Notes: generated from the sequence alone by a model not told the origin. Positions 17,496 through 25,621 are shown, numbered from the stretch's first letter. The stretch: DNA of 64,000 bases from Streptomyces sp. MspMP-M5 (GCF_000373585.1 NZ_KB891929.1:62001-126000), one strand, 5' to 3'. Translations and numbers: made by a program.

Positions 17496-17914
17496 CAGCA
17501 CTTCCCCGCCAGCAGGCGGGCCAGGTGGGCGTCCATATCGAGAGAGCGGGCCTCGCGGCCGGGCGGGACGATCGCCGCGGTCTGCTCCAGCCAGGCGGTG
17601 AGCTCCGTGGCGCGCACCGCCAGTTCGCAGAAGCCGGCGTCGGTGGCGAGTTCGATGCGCACATGGCGCGCAGTGCCCGCACGGCCGGCGGGGCGCACCC
17701 GCACATCCCCTTCCCCGGCTTCCCCGCGCAGCCCGGCGAACAGCAGATCGCGGGCGAACAGCCAGGTGGCGACGGTCTCGCCGCGGCTGAGGAACGCGAC
17801 CTCGACCTCGTAGGGGCGGTCGCTGCGGTAGCTGAACCGGCCGGCCACCGGAACCGTTTCGTCCGGCCCGAGGAGGAGCTGCATCTCGAGGGTGCGCTTG
17901 GCTGTCGACACCAC
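17495..17914 (-). CDS. SsgA-like sporulation/cell division protein (SALP)
   Basis: 139 residues from GTG with AAAGG nine bases upstream, the usual SALP length; upstream in-frame sequence is low complexity. Conserved SALP core is visible: PVAGRFSYRSDRPYEVEVAF, then TWLFARDLLFAGLRGEAGEGDVRVRP in outline, then VRIELATDAGFCELAVRATEL. SALPs are actinomycete-specific and guide septum placement, peptidoglycan turnover and spore separation. Which paralogue (SsgA to SsgG) this is cannot be settled by eye, so no symbol is given. It is translationally coupled to the downstream unknown gene. Confidence 0.85.
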   Translation of the reverse strand: MVSTAKRTLEMQLLLGPDETVPVAGRFSYRSDRPYEVEVAFLSRGETVATWLFARDLLFAGLRGEAGEGDVRVRPAGRAGTARHVRIELATDAGFCELAVRATELTAWLEQTAAIVPPGREARSLDMDAHLARLLAGKC

Positions 17915-18506
17915 GACGATCAACCTTTCCGAAGAGGGGCGAGTCCCGGGGCCCCGGGTCGGGGCTCGCGTCCTAGCAGACGTCGGCTCGCGGGATGGGG
18001 TTGCAGGCGAGGGCGGAGGAGTGATGGACGCCATGATCCGCGGGCGGTCGGCGGGGGCGGTCGCCGGACCGTCGTCCGGGCAGGTCGGCGGGCGGAGTTC
18101 ACGGCGGCACGGGCGGTGCTTCCCGGGACCGTCATTCCCGTTCACCTCCGGGCCGGCTGCTCGTGGGGGCCGCACGCCCCGGCACGGCCGCGCCGCGCCC
18201 CCGGGCGCCGACCCCAGCCTCTCAACGGGCGGGCGGTACCGCATGCCGACGGGGCGGCCGGACGGACGACCGCGCTGCGGGCGACGAGGCCCGTTCCGCG
18301 GCCGTCGCCCCGCAGTCGATCTTCGCCTCGGGCCGGGCGGCCCCGTGATGCGGTAGAGGTGGTCGGGGCACCTTCCACCCGGGCGCCCTCCACCGGGGCG
18401 TCAGCCCCAGGTCGGTGACGGGGATCACAGGGCCCCGAGGCGTGGTGGGCGTAGGCGTGGGTACGGAGCACCCCCGGAGTTCGTGTAGAGTTTTCTCCGT
18501 CAGCGC
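17915..18506. other. Gene-free region upstream of the SsgA-like gene
   Basis: About 590 bp with no reading frame that looks coding. It should hold the promoter of the SsgA-like operon (reading left) and, at its right end, the tRNA-Lys copy 3 promoter (TAGAGT just before 18495). I see no other clear structure. Confidence 0.4.
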
Positions 18507-18580
18507 GCGCCGCTAGCTCAGTTGGTTAGAGCAGCTGACTCTTAATCAGCGGGTCCGGGGTTCGAGTCCCTGGCGGCGCA
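18507..18580 (+). tRNA. tRNA-Lys (CUU), copy 3
   Basis: Body identical to copies 1 and 2, anticodon CTT; the flanks differ from the other copies on both sides. Confidence 0.97.
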
Positions 18581-18585
18581 CGTAG

Positions 18586-18620
18586 GACTGAGGCCCCTCG
18601 CATCGCGGGGGGCCTCAGTC
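18586..18620 (+). terminator. Terminator after tRNA-Lys copy 3
   Basis: Stem GACTGAGGCCCC / GGGGCCTCAGTC with a short loop. It overlaps the 3' end of the small minus-strand gene that stops at 18615, so it can work in both directions. Confidence 0.8.
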
Positions 18621-18920
18621 GTGTTGCGGTACGGCGCCGCGGCCCACCGGGGTTCGGGGGTGCGGTGCGGACGCGTGGGCGACGGGGCGGCCGACGGCGG
18701 CGGCGTCGCCGGTCACCGGGAGCCCGGCCGGGCCGCCGTCCGGCAGGTCGGGGCCGCCGCCGCAGAGCCAGCACGCCACCAGCAGCGCGGCGCCGACGAG
18801 GCCCGGCAGGAGGCGGGGGCCGACGGGTGCCGGGGGCGCGGGACGTCGCGGCCCCTCCCCCGTGGCGTCCTCCCCCACGGCGTGCTCCGGGGCCGCCGTC
18901 TCCTCACTCGTCGTCGGCAC
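18615..18920 (-). CDS. Small membrane protein, unknown
   Basis: 101 residues from GTG. An acidic N-terminus is followed by a single hydrophobic segment (LLPGLVGAALLVACWLCGGG, about 37-56) and a Pro/Gly/Ala-rich tail. It overlaps the end of the upstream gene by 17 bp in another frame, so the two are probably co-translated. No family recognised, and the coding call rests on GC3 pattern, overlap and spacing. Confidence 0.5.
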   Translation of the reverse strand: MPTTSEETAAPEHAVGEDATGEGPRRPAPPAPVGPRLLPGLVGAALLVACWLCGGGPDLPDGGPAGLPVTGDAAAVGRPVAHASAPHPRTPVGRGAVPQHD

Positions 18921-19293
18921 CGCCGCCCCCCTGGCGTTCGCGGCGGAGCCGGAGTCTGAGGCGGAGCAGCTGGCCGGCGATGACCAGGACCGCGCCGCCC
19001 GCCAGGACGAGGGCGACGGCGGAGGTGCTGCTCAGTTCGCGGTGGGCGGTGACGCGGCCGGGGGTGAGGCGGGACCGGGCGGCGGGGGCGGGGGCGAGAT
19101 GCACGGCGGGTGCCGTTCCGGCCGGGTCCGCGGCCCGGCCAGCGCCGAGGCCGGCGGGTGCAGGGCGGGCGGGGGCGGGGGCGACGGCGGCGTGGGGGGT
19201 GCGGGTGGGGGGTCCGGCGGCGGCGTACGCGGGTGCCGTCGTCACCGCGCACGCCGCGAGGGCGGCACAGAGTGTGAGCTGCGGTGAGCGCAT
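18904..19293 (-). CDS. Small exported, C-terminally anchored protein
   Basis: 129 residues from an ATG with GGAGG at 6-nt spacing. It has a signal peptide (MRSPQLTLCAALAACAVTT, cleavage near APAYAA), a long Ala/Pro-rich extracellular region, one C-terminal membrane helix (STSAVALVLAGGAVLVIAGQ) and a basic, then acidic tail. The layout resembles wall-spanning or anchored surface proteins, but there is no LPXTG motif. No family recognised. It lies between tRNA-Lys copy 3 and the interrupted HAD gene. Confidence 0.6.
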   Translation of the reverse strand: MRSPQLTLCAALAACAVTTAPAYAAAGPPTRTPHAAVAPAPARPAPAGLGAGRAADPAGTAPAVHLAPAPAARSRLTPGRVTAHRELSSTSAVALVLAGGAVLVIAGQLLRLRLRLRRERQGGGGADDE

Positions 19294-19401
19294 GGTGTAC
19301 CTCCGGTTACCTCCGAAGGTCCGCCGCCCCGCCGCCGGGCGCATCCGGGGCGGGGCGGGGCTGCGCCGTTCGGGTGCCGCGGGGCGGCGCCGCACCGCGG
19401 G

Positions 19402-19770
19402 TCAGACCAGGTCGACGAGGTCCGCGATGGAGTCGACGACGTGGGAGGGGCGGAAGGGGTGGCGCTCGATACCCTCGGGGCGGGTCAGGCCGGTGAGGAC
19501 GAGGAAGGTCTGCATGCCCGCCTCCAGGCCGGCGACGACGTCGGTGTCCATCCGGTCGCCGATCATGGCGGAGGTCTCGGAGTGGGCGCCGATGGCGTTG
19601 AGGACGTGGCGCATCATCAGCGGGTTGGGCTTGCCGACGAAGTACGGTTCGACGCCGGTGGCCTTGGTGATCAGCGCGGCCACCGATCCGGTCGCGGGCA
19701 GCGCACCCTCCCGCGACGGGCCGGTCTCGTCGGGGTTGGTGGCGATGAAGCGGGCGCCGTCGTTGAGCGC
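19402..19770 (-). pseudogene. 3' part of the interrupted host HAD-IIA (NagD-like) gene
   Basis: Codes [18 protein letters not shown] through [25 protein letters not shown] and the terminal [10 protein letters not shown], the C-terminal half of a NagD-type HAD phosphatase. The reading frame upstream of 19770 no longer matches the family and belongs to the inserted element. The missing N-terminal half is at 25163-25621 on the same strand. Compared with the intact copy at 24351, about 16 residues (roughly 48 bp) between the two halves are missing altogether. The catalytic Asp residues are on the other fragment, so this piece cannot be active. Confidence 0.85.
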
Positions 19771-19773
19771 TGC

Positions 19774-20982
19774 ATCGATATCTACGAGAAGGCTCGTAGG
19801 CCGATGATCTTTGCCACCACCACTGGCGACTTCGACCTCACGACCAACGACGGCCGCTTCCAAGCCCGCATCTACGTCACCATTGCCAACAAGTTCTCTG
19901 CGGACGCCGCGCGCCGAGTCGCCCGCCAAAAGCTCGCAGATGCCACTGCGGGAAAGCCCCACAAGGGGCAGCGCGCTTTCGGCTGGAAGGACGCTGAACA
20001 CGTTGACGAGCGGGAAGCGGAACTGCTTCGGGCAGCGCGCAAAGACATCCTGAAAGGCAAGAAGGTCGCCACCGTCCATGAGGAATGGGCAAAGCTGAAG
20101 GTACGAAGCCCGCAGACTCCGCCGGGCAAGACCATCGGATACAGCAGTGTCAGGTATGTACTGCGCAACCCGCGTCTGTGCGGCTACCGCGCCTACATTC
20201 CGCAGGAGGTCCGCGAACGCTCTGGCCGAGTCGACCCCGCTGAGTGGCTAGTCGAGCGCACGGACGGGACACCCATCAAGGGGCAGTGGGAAACGATCTT
20301 CACCCCTGAGGAGTGGCGCGAACTGATTGACGTCCTCGATGCCCGCAAAAACACCGGCAAGGGGCGGAAGGTCGGCAGCACAGTCACCAAGCGCCTGATG
20401 ACGGGCATTGCCCGCTGCGCCAAGTGCGGCACCGGCCTGTCCTCTGGGATGTACACCCGAGGCACCAAGAGCTACGAGAAGTACGGGTACTACTACTGCC
20501 GCAAGGCGGATGGCGGCTGCGGGAAGTTGTCGCGCAGCGGCCCGCCGATGGAGGACTACGTGGAGAAGATCCTTCTCGGCAACCTGAGGAAGCAGGCCCA
20601 ACACGTGAAGCCTGCCGAACAGGAGGACTCCGAGCTGATCAAGGCCAAGGCCACCTTGAAGCAGATCGAGGCCGACAAGGCAGAGGCTCGGCAGCTGCGC
20701 GCCGACGACAAGCTGTCCCTGGCAGAGTTCGCACGCGAGATCAGCCGCCTTGAGGACAAGGAGAGGGAGACCAGGGAGAAGGTCTCCACCCTCTCGGCCG
20801 CGCCGGTTCGGGCCGGGTCCGCGGCGGCGCGCATCGTCCGGGAGTGGAAGGACTACACCGTGGACATGAAGCGGGAAGAGATCTTGAAAAACATCGAGGC
20901 TGTGGTGGTCAAGCCGGCTGGCAAGGGCGGCGCCCAGCGTGGAGAGTTCCGTGCGGACCTGCTTGAGATTGTGTGGAGGTAG
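19774..20982 (+). pseudogene. Large serine recombinase (integrase), N-terminal catalytic domain missing
   Basis: The frame starts inside the end of the resolvase domain ([13 protein letters not shown], then [19 protein letters not shown]) and runs through the recombinase domain ([32 protein letters not shown]), the zinc-ribbon domain (CAKCGTGL ... YYYCRKADGGCGK) and the long coiled coil (about 300-380; KATLKQIEADKAEARQLRAD). The first 100 or so residues with the nucleophile Ser are absent; in their place is the host HAD gene read backwards. An ATG at 19804 could start a stub, but it would be catalytically dead. It is followed by a strong hairpin. The right half is intact, so the loss came from the left border. 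Confidence 0.9.
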
Positions 20983-20992
20983 CCGCAAACAA

Positions 20993-21028
20993 CGAGACCG
21001 CCCCGACCTTATGGCCGGGGCGGTCTCG
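20993..21028. terminator. Bidirectional terminator after the integrase remnant
   Basis: Perfect 13-bp stem CGAGACCGCCCCG / CGGGGCGGTCTCG around a 10-nt loop, directly after the integrase stop and abutting the stop of the small minus-strand gene at 21029. Confidence 0.85.
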
Positions 21029-21148
21029 TCATGCGCGGATAATACCGAAGCGCGAGAGCAGGTCGGTGACCCACTCGTCACTTCGGAGCGGCGAACGCTC
21101 TATCTCCCACTCGATCCGCTCCTCAAGCGTCATCGCCTGGAGATCCAC
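21029..21148 (-). CDS. Possible 39-residue phage-type protein
   Basis: GTG start with GGAAGGA nine bases upstream; the product begins MDLQAMTLEERIEWEIERS and ends SRFGIIRA. The sequence is charged, helical and protein-like, and its stop abuts the bidirectional terminator shared with the integrase. Phage genomes often carry short genes of this kind next to HNH genes, and an HNH-like remnant lies just upstream. Function unknown. Confidence 0.4.
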   Translation of the reverse strand: MDLQAMTLEERIEWEIERSPLRSDEWVTDLLSRFGIIRA

Positions 21149-21847
21149 TCAACTCATTCCTTCCTTGGCGCTTGTTTGCTTCGAGATCGAGGACGCCGCC
21201 CCATGGTTGGGAGCCGATTCGGGTGTCACCCGGGACGATGTGGTCCAGGTCCGTCGCACGAGGTCCGCCGTCATGAGCGTTAACCGGGGGCTGTGGCACC
21301 CTCGTCCGGCGAGCGCATCGAGGCCCGAAAGGCCAGGTCGACGACAAGAGCAACGGGAACAACGCACAAGCGGTCACCGAACCTTGCCTGACCATCAACT
21401 GGGCCAAGCTGCACCGGCCAAGGGAGCCCGAGGCCGCATCCCAAGCCGCATAGCGCCGGGGTGCCCTGACACGTAAAAACTGAGACCCACGCCACACCGT
21501 GAGGGAGCCGCCCCGTCAAGGGTGCGACTCCCTCACTTCGTGTTGCCGCCAGGTGGACGGAAAGCGACTGAACGGGTGCGTTCGGGGCACAAAAACTGTC
21601 CCTGGTTCCTTCTTTTCTCTTACCCGTATGAGAAAGAAGGGGTAAAGGGCAGTTACTTGGCCCCTGGGTGAGAGGTCGGCCCACCGCCTGGCGGACGAGG
21701 GTGTCATGGCCCCCAGTTAATGCTTATGCAGGCGGGTTCCGTGCCGCGGACTCCAGCGTCCGACGTGGAGGCGCGAGCATCGCGCCCGCCCGGCTCCTCC
21801 CGCGCGCCCCGGTGTCTTCCAGGATGACGCGCGGGAGTTGAGCCCCA
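21149..21847. other. Gene-poor stretch of the element with an HNH-like remnant
   Basis: No intact gene. Minus-strand sequence at about 21223-21255 reads DLDHIVPGD, the first half of a phage HNH motif, but the following Cys/His half is absent, so I take it as a remnant. A 9-bp hairpin (GTGAGGGAG / CTCCCTCAC) lies at 21499-21536 and an A/T-richer imperfect inverted repeat (CCTTCTTTTCTC ... GAGAAAGAAGG) around 21608-21642. Confidence 0.4.
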
Positions 21848-21918
21848 GGCCCCGTAGCTCAGTGGGAGAGCGCCCGATTGTCGGTCGGGGGTTGCCGGTT
21901 CGGTTCCGGCCGGGGTCG
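21848..21918 (+). tRNA. tRNA-Asp (GUC)-like gene carried by the element
   Basis: Cloverleaf with acceptor GGCCCCG / CGGGGTC (one G-U pair), discriminator G, D-arm GCTC/GAGC, anticodon stem CCCGA/TCGGG with loop TTGTCGG giving GTC, and T-stem GCCGG/CCGGC. It departs from normal tRNAs in the T-loop (TTCGGTT, so the nearly invariant A58 is G) and has a short D-loop; CCA is not encoded. Discriminator G fits tRNA-Asp. It may be a phage-type tRNA or a degenerating one. Confidence 0.6.
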
Positions 21919-22066
21919 CTGGAAAGACTCTGCCTTGGGGGTGGCCTTATCCGCAGCCTCCACCGCACTGGCAGGGGCCGCCTTGCTGGCACCCGCAGCT
22001 ACAGCCGGGACCGCACTGGCAGTCGTTGGCGACAGTTCCCTCACTGGTCGGCATGGTGCCTCGCTT

Positions 22067-22375
22067 TCACGTGCCTGGGGTCGGTGGACGGCTCACTGTG
22101 GCACCTGCGCCTGTCACTCCACCACCAATCTCGGGGCGAAGGCTGAAGTTCGCCTCATTGACACGGCGTTGCCCTGATGTATCGCCATCCACTAGAGGTG
22201 TTTCTTCATCCCGGCGACGACCACGACCCGGCGAACCTTCAGGCTTTGTGCGGGTGGCATCACGCGCGGAAGTCCAGCGCTGAGGGCGCGGCGGCCCGGC
22301 GGAGGTGGGTGTCCAGGCGGAGGCCGGAGGCGCGGCATCCGGGAGAGTTGGCGTGAGCGAGCGCGCGGTGTTCAT
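22067..22375 (-). CDS. Possible small protein, unknown
   Basis: 102 residues from an ATG with a good ribosome site (AGAGGA, 5-nt spacing). The product is Pro/Arg/Thr-rich (MNTARSLTPTLPDAAPPAS at the start) with no recognisable domain, signal or membrane segment, and could be disordered. The start region is convincing, the rest is not; it may be a truncated gene like its neighbours. Confidence 0.3.
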   Translation of the reverse strand: MNTARSLTPTLPDAAPPASAWTPTSAGPPRPQRWTSARDATRTKPEGSPGRGRRRDEETPLVDGDTSGQRRVNEANFSLRPEIGGGVTGAGATVSRPPTPGT

Positions 22376-22766
22376 GGCGTCCTCTTGCTAAACCGCGAAG
22401 AAGACGAAATCCGAGGCGCCTCAAATGTACGATTTAACCTGGGGGGTGGCCCAGGTCACTTTTCGAGAAAAGACCGAAGTGTAATAGCGGCTCGGATTCT
22501 GTACGGGTTTCAAGGTCGTTAGGACCAGCGCCCTGGGCCTGACCCACCCGGTTTTTCGGCGAAGGCGCCCACGAACCAGGGGAGAGGCGACCCGACACGT
22601 TTACTGTGGGACGCGGCGAAGAATGTGATGCGCGCCCCGCCGCGCTGATGGCGACGGGGCGCGGCGCTTTCATTCCCGATCTGTACGAACCTTCAGACCA
22701 GAAATTATGTGCGCTCAATCATGGATCCTCGCGGCGGTGATGCACCGAAGTCGGGGCCGCAGGCCC
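22376..22766. other. Non-coding stretch with hairpin in the element
   Basis: About 390 bp, A/T-richer than the chromosome (GTACGATTTAACC near 22425), with no coding frame I trust. A hairpin CGCGCCCCG / CGGGGCGCG lies at 22631-22663. The left part probably holds the promoter of the minus-strand small gene at 22375. Confidence 0.35.
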
Positions 22767-23198
22767 TTAGTCGGGATTGCCCCAATCGGTACAGTAACCC
22801 ATTAGATGGTTACCTTTGAATGTGGCAACCTGGATGCCGATATTTTTGATGCCGCCACTGTACTTGACTGACACCCATCCCTCCTTGTGCTTCCCGGCGC
22901 CGGAGACCTTATTCCAAGCACCTTGCTTTGAGGTGCCGTTCATTCCCAGTACGAGGACCCGAATCGCTGCGTAGCGCCCGTCAGCCTTGCCGTCTGCCAG
23001 ATCCAACTTGACGTTGAGCGTTGACATCGGGTCGTGCCAGTTGTAGATGACCGCCCCGCCTGACGCTCCTGCGTCACCTGTAGTGCACCCTCGTTTCACC
23101 ACGGGGTCGCCTGAGGCGGCTGCCTGGGCGGCAGCTGTGGGAGTGCTCAACACCGCAATGACCGCGGCGGCAGTCATAAGTGAACGCTTGACGTTCAT
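22767..23198 (-). CDS. Small secreted protein, unknown
   Basis: 143 residues from an ATG with AGGGGGA just upstream. Clear signal peptide (MNVKRSLMTAAAVIAVLSTP, cleavage near AAAQAAA). The mature part is about 115 residues with two cysteines (KRGCTTGD and MGYCTDWGNPD) that could form one disulfide, and beta-type sequence with alternating polar residues (VSVKYSGGIKNIGIQVATF). Intact and well formed, unlike most of the element. No family recognised; similar small exported proteins are common in Streptomyces. Confidence 0.6.
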   Translation of the reverse strand: MNVKRSLMTAAAVIAVLSTPTAAAQAAASGDPVVKRGCTTGDAGASGGAVIYNWHDPMSTLNVKLDLADGKADGRYAAIRVLVLGMNGTSKQGAWNKVSGAGKHKEGWVSVKYSGGIKNIGIQVATFKGNHLMGYCTDWGNPD

Positions 23199-23353
23199 GT
23201 TCCCCCTGTGTCTTGGTACCTGACGGCCCGAAGGGGAAAGCAGCCAGCGATTTGCGAATACGCACTGCACTGACGGGCTCCCCCGAGGCCCGTCATGACG
23301 CTATCGACGTTGGCAGGACTCGGTCAACTATCGCTGTTGGAGGAGGTAACACC

Positions 23354-23542
23354 ATGCCGGGCCCTGTCCCGAAACGCAGCGATCAGCGCCGACGGCGCAA
23401 CGAGCCGGACGGTCCGGCCTTGGTGAAGGCGGGGGCCGGCAAGGCACCGCCGATTCCCCGGGCGTCAAGCGACTGGCACCCGATCGCCAAGCGCTGGTTT
23501 CAGTCCCTGAAGGACAGCGGCCAGGCCCAGTTCTACGAGTAA
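23354..23542 (+). pseudogene. Phage small terminase subunit, truncated
   Basis: ATG with a strong AGGAGG site. The 62-residue product starts MPGPVPKRSDQRRRRNEPDG and continues through DWHPIAKRWFQSLKDSGQ to FYE, the conserved beginning of actinophage P27-type small terminase subunits. A TAA follows FYE, and the next in-frame residues SDW still fit the family before homology ends, so there is both a nonsense codon and a downstream truncation. It is fused to the ATP-grasp fragment. This supports a prophage origin for part of the element. Confidence 0.7.
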
Positions 23543-23552
23543 AGCGACTGGC

Positions 23553-24149
23553 ATGTCCGAGGCTGGGCGGCGGTTCGCCGCCGCCCAGTCCCGGGCGGGC
23601 TTCCTCGGAGTCGTCGCATCTCTGCCGTGTCTGTGGATCAACCACCCGGCACGTGACCAGCAGGCCAACTACAAACCTTGGCAACTCCGCGTGGCTGACC
23701 AGCTCGGCCTTAACCCGCCGCGAACGATCGTGACGAACAACCCTGCGGCCGGCCGCAAGTTTGCCGCTGACGTTGGCGGCCCGATCATCACCAAGTCGCT
23801 TGGCGCCCCTGTAGACACGGTGGTGGTCGATCCAGCCGAGTTCGACGACTCGGTGAGGCTCTGTGCCCACATATTCCAGGAGTGGATAGAAAAGTCGCAT
23901 GAAGTCCGGTTGACCGTGGTCGGCTCGCGTTTCTTCGCGGTTGAGATCCATGCAGGCTCGGCGGCCGGTCGGATCGACTGGCGGACGGACTACGCAACCA
24001 ACACCTACAAACCCACGGCCGTCCCATCTGGAGTGCGGGAGCGTGCAGTCGCGCTCATGCGCCGCTTCGGCCTCGTCTTTGGTGCCTTCGACTTCATCGT
24101 GACTCCATCAGAGGACCCGACGCGGCCGGTCGGCACACTCGGCGACTGA
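23553..24149 (+). pseudogene. ATP-grasp peptide maturase (TgmB/MvdD-like), truncated at both ends
   Basis: 198 residues matching the middle of graspetide maturases: WINHPARDQQANYKPWQLRV, then LNPPRTIVTNNPAA, GGPIITKSLG, then VRLTVVGSRFFAVEIHAGS, and FGLVFGAFDFIVTP. The normal N-terminal domain is missing, and the frame leaves homology just before the expected FLEINP-type metal-binding motif, so it cannot be active. No precursor peptide is recognised nearby. A full family member would be about 320 residues. Confidence 0.7.
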
Positions 24150-24350
24150 CGAAGCCTACGGGCGCATGAGCAGGGGGCTCCTCCCCTGGCTTTCGTCGAA
24201 GCGCCGACTCTACTGATCCTTCCGTTGCCGCTGTGCACCGCCACAAAGGATGGCGTCCTCGGAGGGTTCGGGCTGGGTCTGGCTAGGCTGGGGGCGTCGG
24301 CACGAGGTCGTTCCGGCACCCCAGCAAGCTCATGCGTACAGGAGAACAGC

Positions 24351-25130
24351 ATGGCGGAGCGCAAGCCCATCGAGTCGTGGCTCACCGATATGGACGGGGT
24401 GCTGATGCACGAAGGCATCCCGGTGCCGGGCGCAGACGCATTCATTACGAAGCTGCGCGACTCAGGCCGTCCGTTCCTGGTCCTTACGAACAATTCGATC
24501 TACACGGCGCGTGACCTCCACGCCCGGCTGAGCCGGATTGGGTTGAACGTACCCGTGGAGTCGATCTGGACGTCCGCACTCGCCACCGCGAAGTTCCTTG
24601 ATGACCAGCATCCCGGCGGCTCGGCATACGTCATCGGTGAGGCGGGCTTGACCACCGCTCTGCACGATGTGGGCTACGTCCTCACGGACACCGAACCCGA
24701 TTTTGTGATCTTGGGTGAGACTCGAACTTACTCGTTTGAGGCCATGACGAAGGCTGTCCGGCTGATCAACGATGGCGCTCGATTCATCGCGACGAATCCC
24801 GACGAGACCGGGCCCTCCACTGAAGGTGCGCTTCCCGCGACGGGGGCAGTTGCCGCCCTCATCACGAAGGCGACGGGCAAAGAACCCTACTTCGTGGGCA
24901 AGCCGAACCCGCTGATGATGCGTACGGGCCTCAACACAATTGGCGCGCACTCCGAGACCAGCGCGATGATCGGCGACCGAATGGACACTGACATCTTGGC
25001 CGGGCTGGAAGCAGGCATGGAGACCTTCCTCGTCCTCACCGGACTGACCGCCCCAGCGGACATCGACAAGTTTCCCTACCGTCCGACCCACGTCAAGGAC
25101 TCCATCGCGGACCTGGTCGACTTCATCTGA
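24351..25130 (+). CDS. HAD-IIA family phosphatase (NagD-like), intact copy carried by the element
   Basis: 259 residues from ATG with GGAG six bases upstream. HAD motif I is [14 protein letters not shown] (Asp nucleophile and DxD), motif II LVLTNNS, the IIA cap follows, motif III is the Lys in VGKPNPLMM and motif [11 protein letters not shown]. It is full length and about 85 percent identical by eye to the N-terminal half of the host gene at 25163-25621, and similar to the C-terminal half at 19402, with less GC-rich third positions. NagD-type enzymes dephosphorylate nucleotides or small phosphorylated metabolites. It lies on the opposite strand to the host gene and should supply its function. 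Confidence 0.9.
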   Translation: MAERKPIESWLTDMDGVLMHEGIPVPGADAFITKLRDSGRPFLVLTNNSIYTARDLHARLSRIGLNVPVESIWTSALATAKFLDDQHPGGSAYVIGEAGLTTALHDVGYVLTDTEPDFVILGETRTYSFEAMTKAVRLINDGARFIATNPDETGPSTEGALPATGAVAALITKATGKEPYFVGKPNPLMMRTGLNTIGAHSETSAMIGDRMDTDILAGLEAGMETFLVLTGLTAPADIDKFPYRPTHVKDSIADLVDFI

Positions 25131-25162
25131 CCGCCACTGGCTCTGGCCGGTCCGGCAGACCG

Positions 25163-25621
25163 TCAGGCGGCCAGAGCAAGCCCCCCGGAGGCTGCCACAG
25201 CAGCGTTTCCGCAGGTCAGGCCCAAATACGTTTTGGGCGTGCTAGTCCCGCCGAGGACGACGTAGTCGGGGGCGTGGTCGGTGAGGATGTAGCCGATGTC
25301 GTGCAGGGCGGTGGTCAGGCCGGCCTCGCCGATGACGTAGGCGGTGCCGCCGGGCCGCTGGTCGTCGAGGAACTGCGCGGTGGCCAGCGCCGAGGTCCAG
25401 ATCGACTCCCAGGGGACGTCCAGGCCGATGCGGTCGAGGCGGGCGTGCAGGTCGCGGGGGGTGTAGATGGAGTTGTTGGTCAGGACGAGGAAGGGCTTGC
25501 CCGATTCTCGGAGCCGCTTGATGAAGGCGTCCGCGCCGGGGACCGGCACGCCCTCGTGCATGAGGACACCGTCCATGTCGGTGAGCCAGGACTCGATCGG
25601 CTTGCGCTCTGCCACTGCCAC
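25163..25621 (-). pseudogene. 5' part of the interrupted host HAD-IIA (NagD-like) gene
   Basis: Starts GTG and codes [20 protein letters not shown] through YVVLGG, the N-terminal 125 or so residues of the HAD protein with motifs I and II. After about 25247 the frame enters the element and adds 27 unrelated residues (starting STPKTYLGL) before a stop. The rest of the gene is at 19402-19770. Without motifs III and IV the product should be inactive. It lies 120 bp downstream of the aminophosphonate operon on the same strand. Confidence 0.88.
25220..25246. repeat. Right border (attR-like) with inverted repeat
   Basis: GCCCAAA-TACGT-TTTGGGC at 25220-25238 sits a few bases inside the point where the host HAD frame is lost. 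Serine integrase attP half-sites often carry such inverted repeats. No matching sequence survives at the left border. Confidence 0.5.

Larger units (their letters stand above)
19771..25246. mobile_element. Decayed serine-integrase element inserted in the HAD gene, carrying a full replacement HAD gene
   Basis: About 5.5 kb of visibly less GC-rich DNA separates the two halves of the host HAD gene. Inside are a 5'-truncated large serine recombinase at the left end, a tRNA-Asp-like gene, a truncated phage small terminase, a truncated ATP-grasp maturase, a small exported protein and a complete HAD-IIA gene in the opposite orientation to the host gene. The right border (about 25243-25250) shows the host frame running into foreign sequence with a TTTGGGC inverted repeat. 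The left border has lost both the integrase N-terminus and about 48 bp of host gene, best explained by one deletion across attL. The element should be unable to excise. Confidence 0.85.

Noticed and set aside
1220-18580. tRNA-Lys genes as attachment sites for an integrative element
   Set aside because: All three copies are complete with full flanks, there is no integrase beside them and no partial tRNA repeat; they look like ordinary multicopy tRNA genes.
19441-19773. Upstream extension of the integrase frame to the left (as if starting near 19441)
   Set aside because: That sequence is the reverse strand of the host HAD gene and has no resolvase motifs; the frame is open only because of GC bias.
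21838-22177. Frames running through the tRNA-Asp-like gene, one with a signal-peptide-like stretch
   Set aside because: The apparent starts lie inside the tRNA and the downstream sequence lacks a domain or stop context typical of exported proteins; low-complexity Ala-rich sequence explains the pattern.
25163-25246. The 27 extra residues after YVVLGG as a genuine C-terminus of a short HAD protein
   Set aside because: They come from element DNA after the border and lack HAD motifs III and IV.
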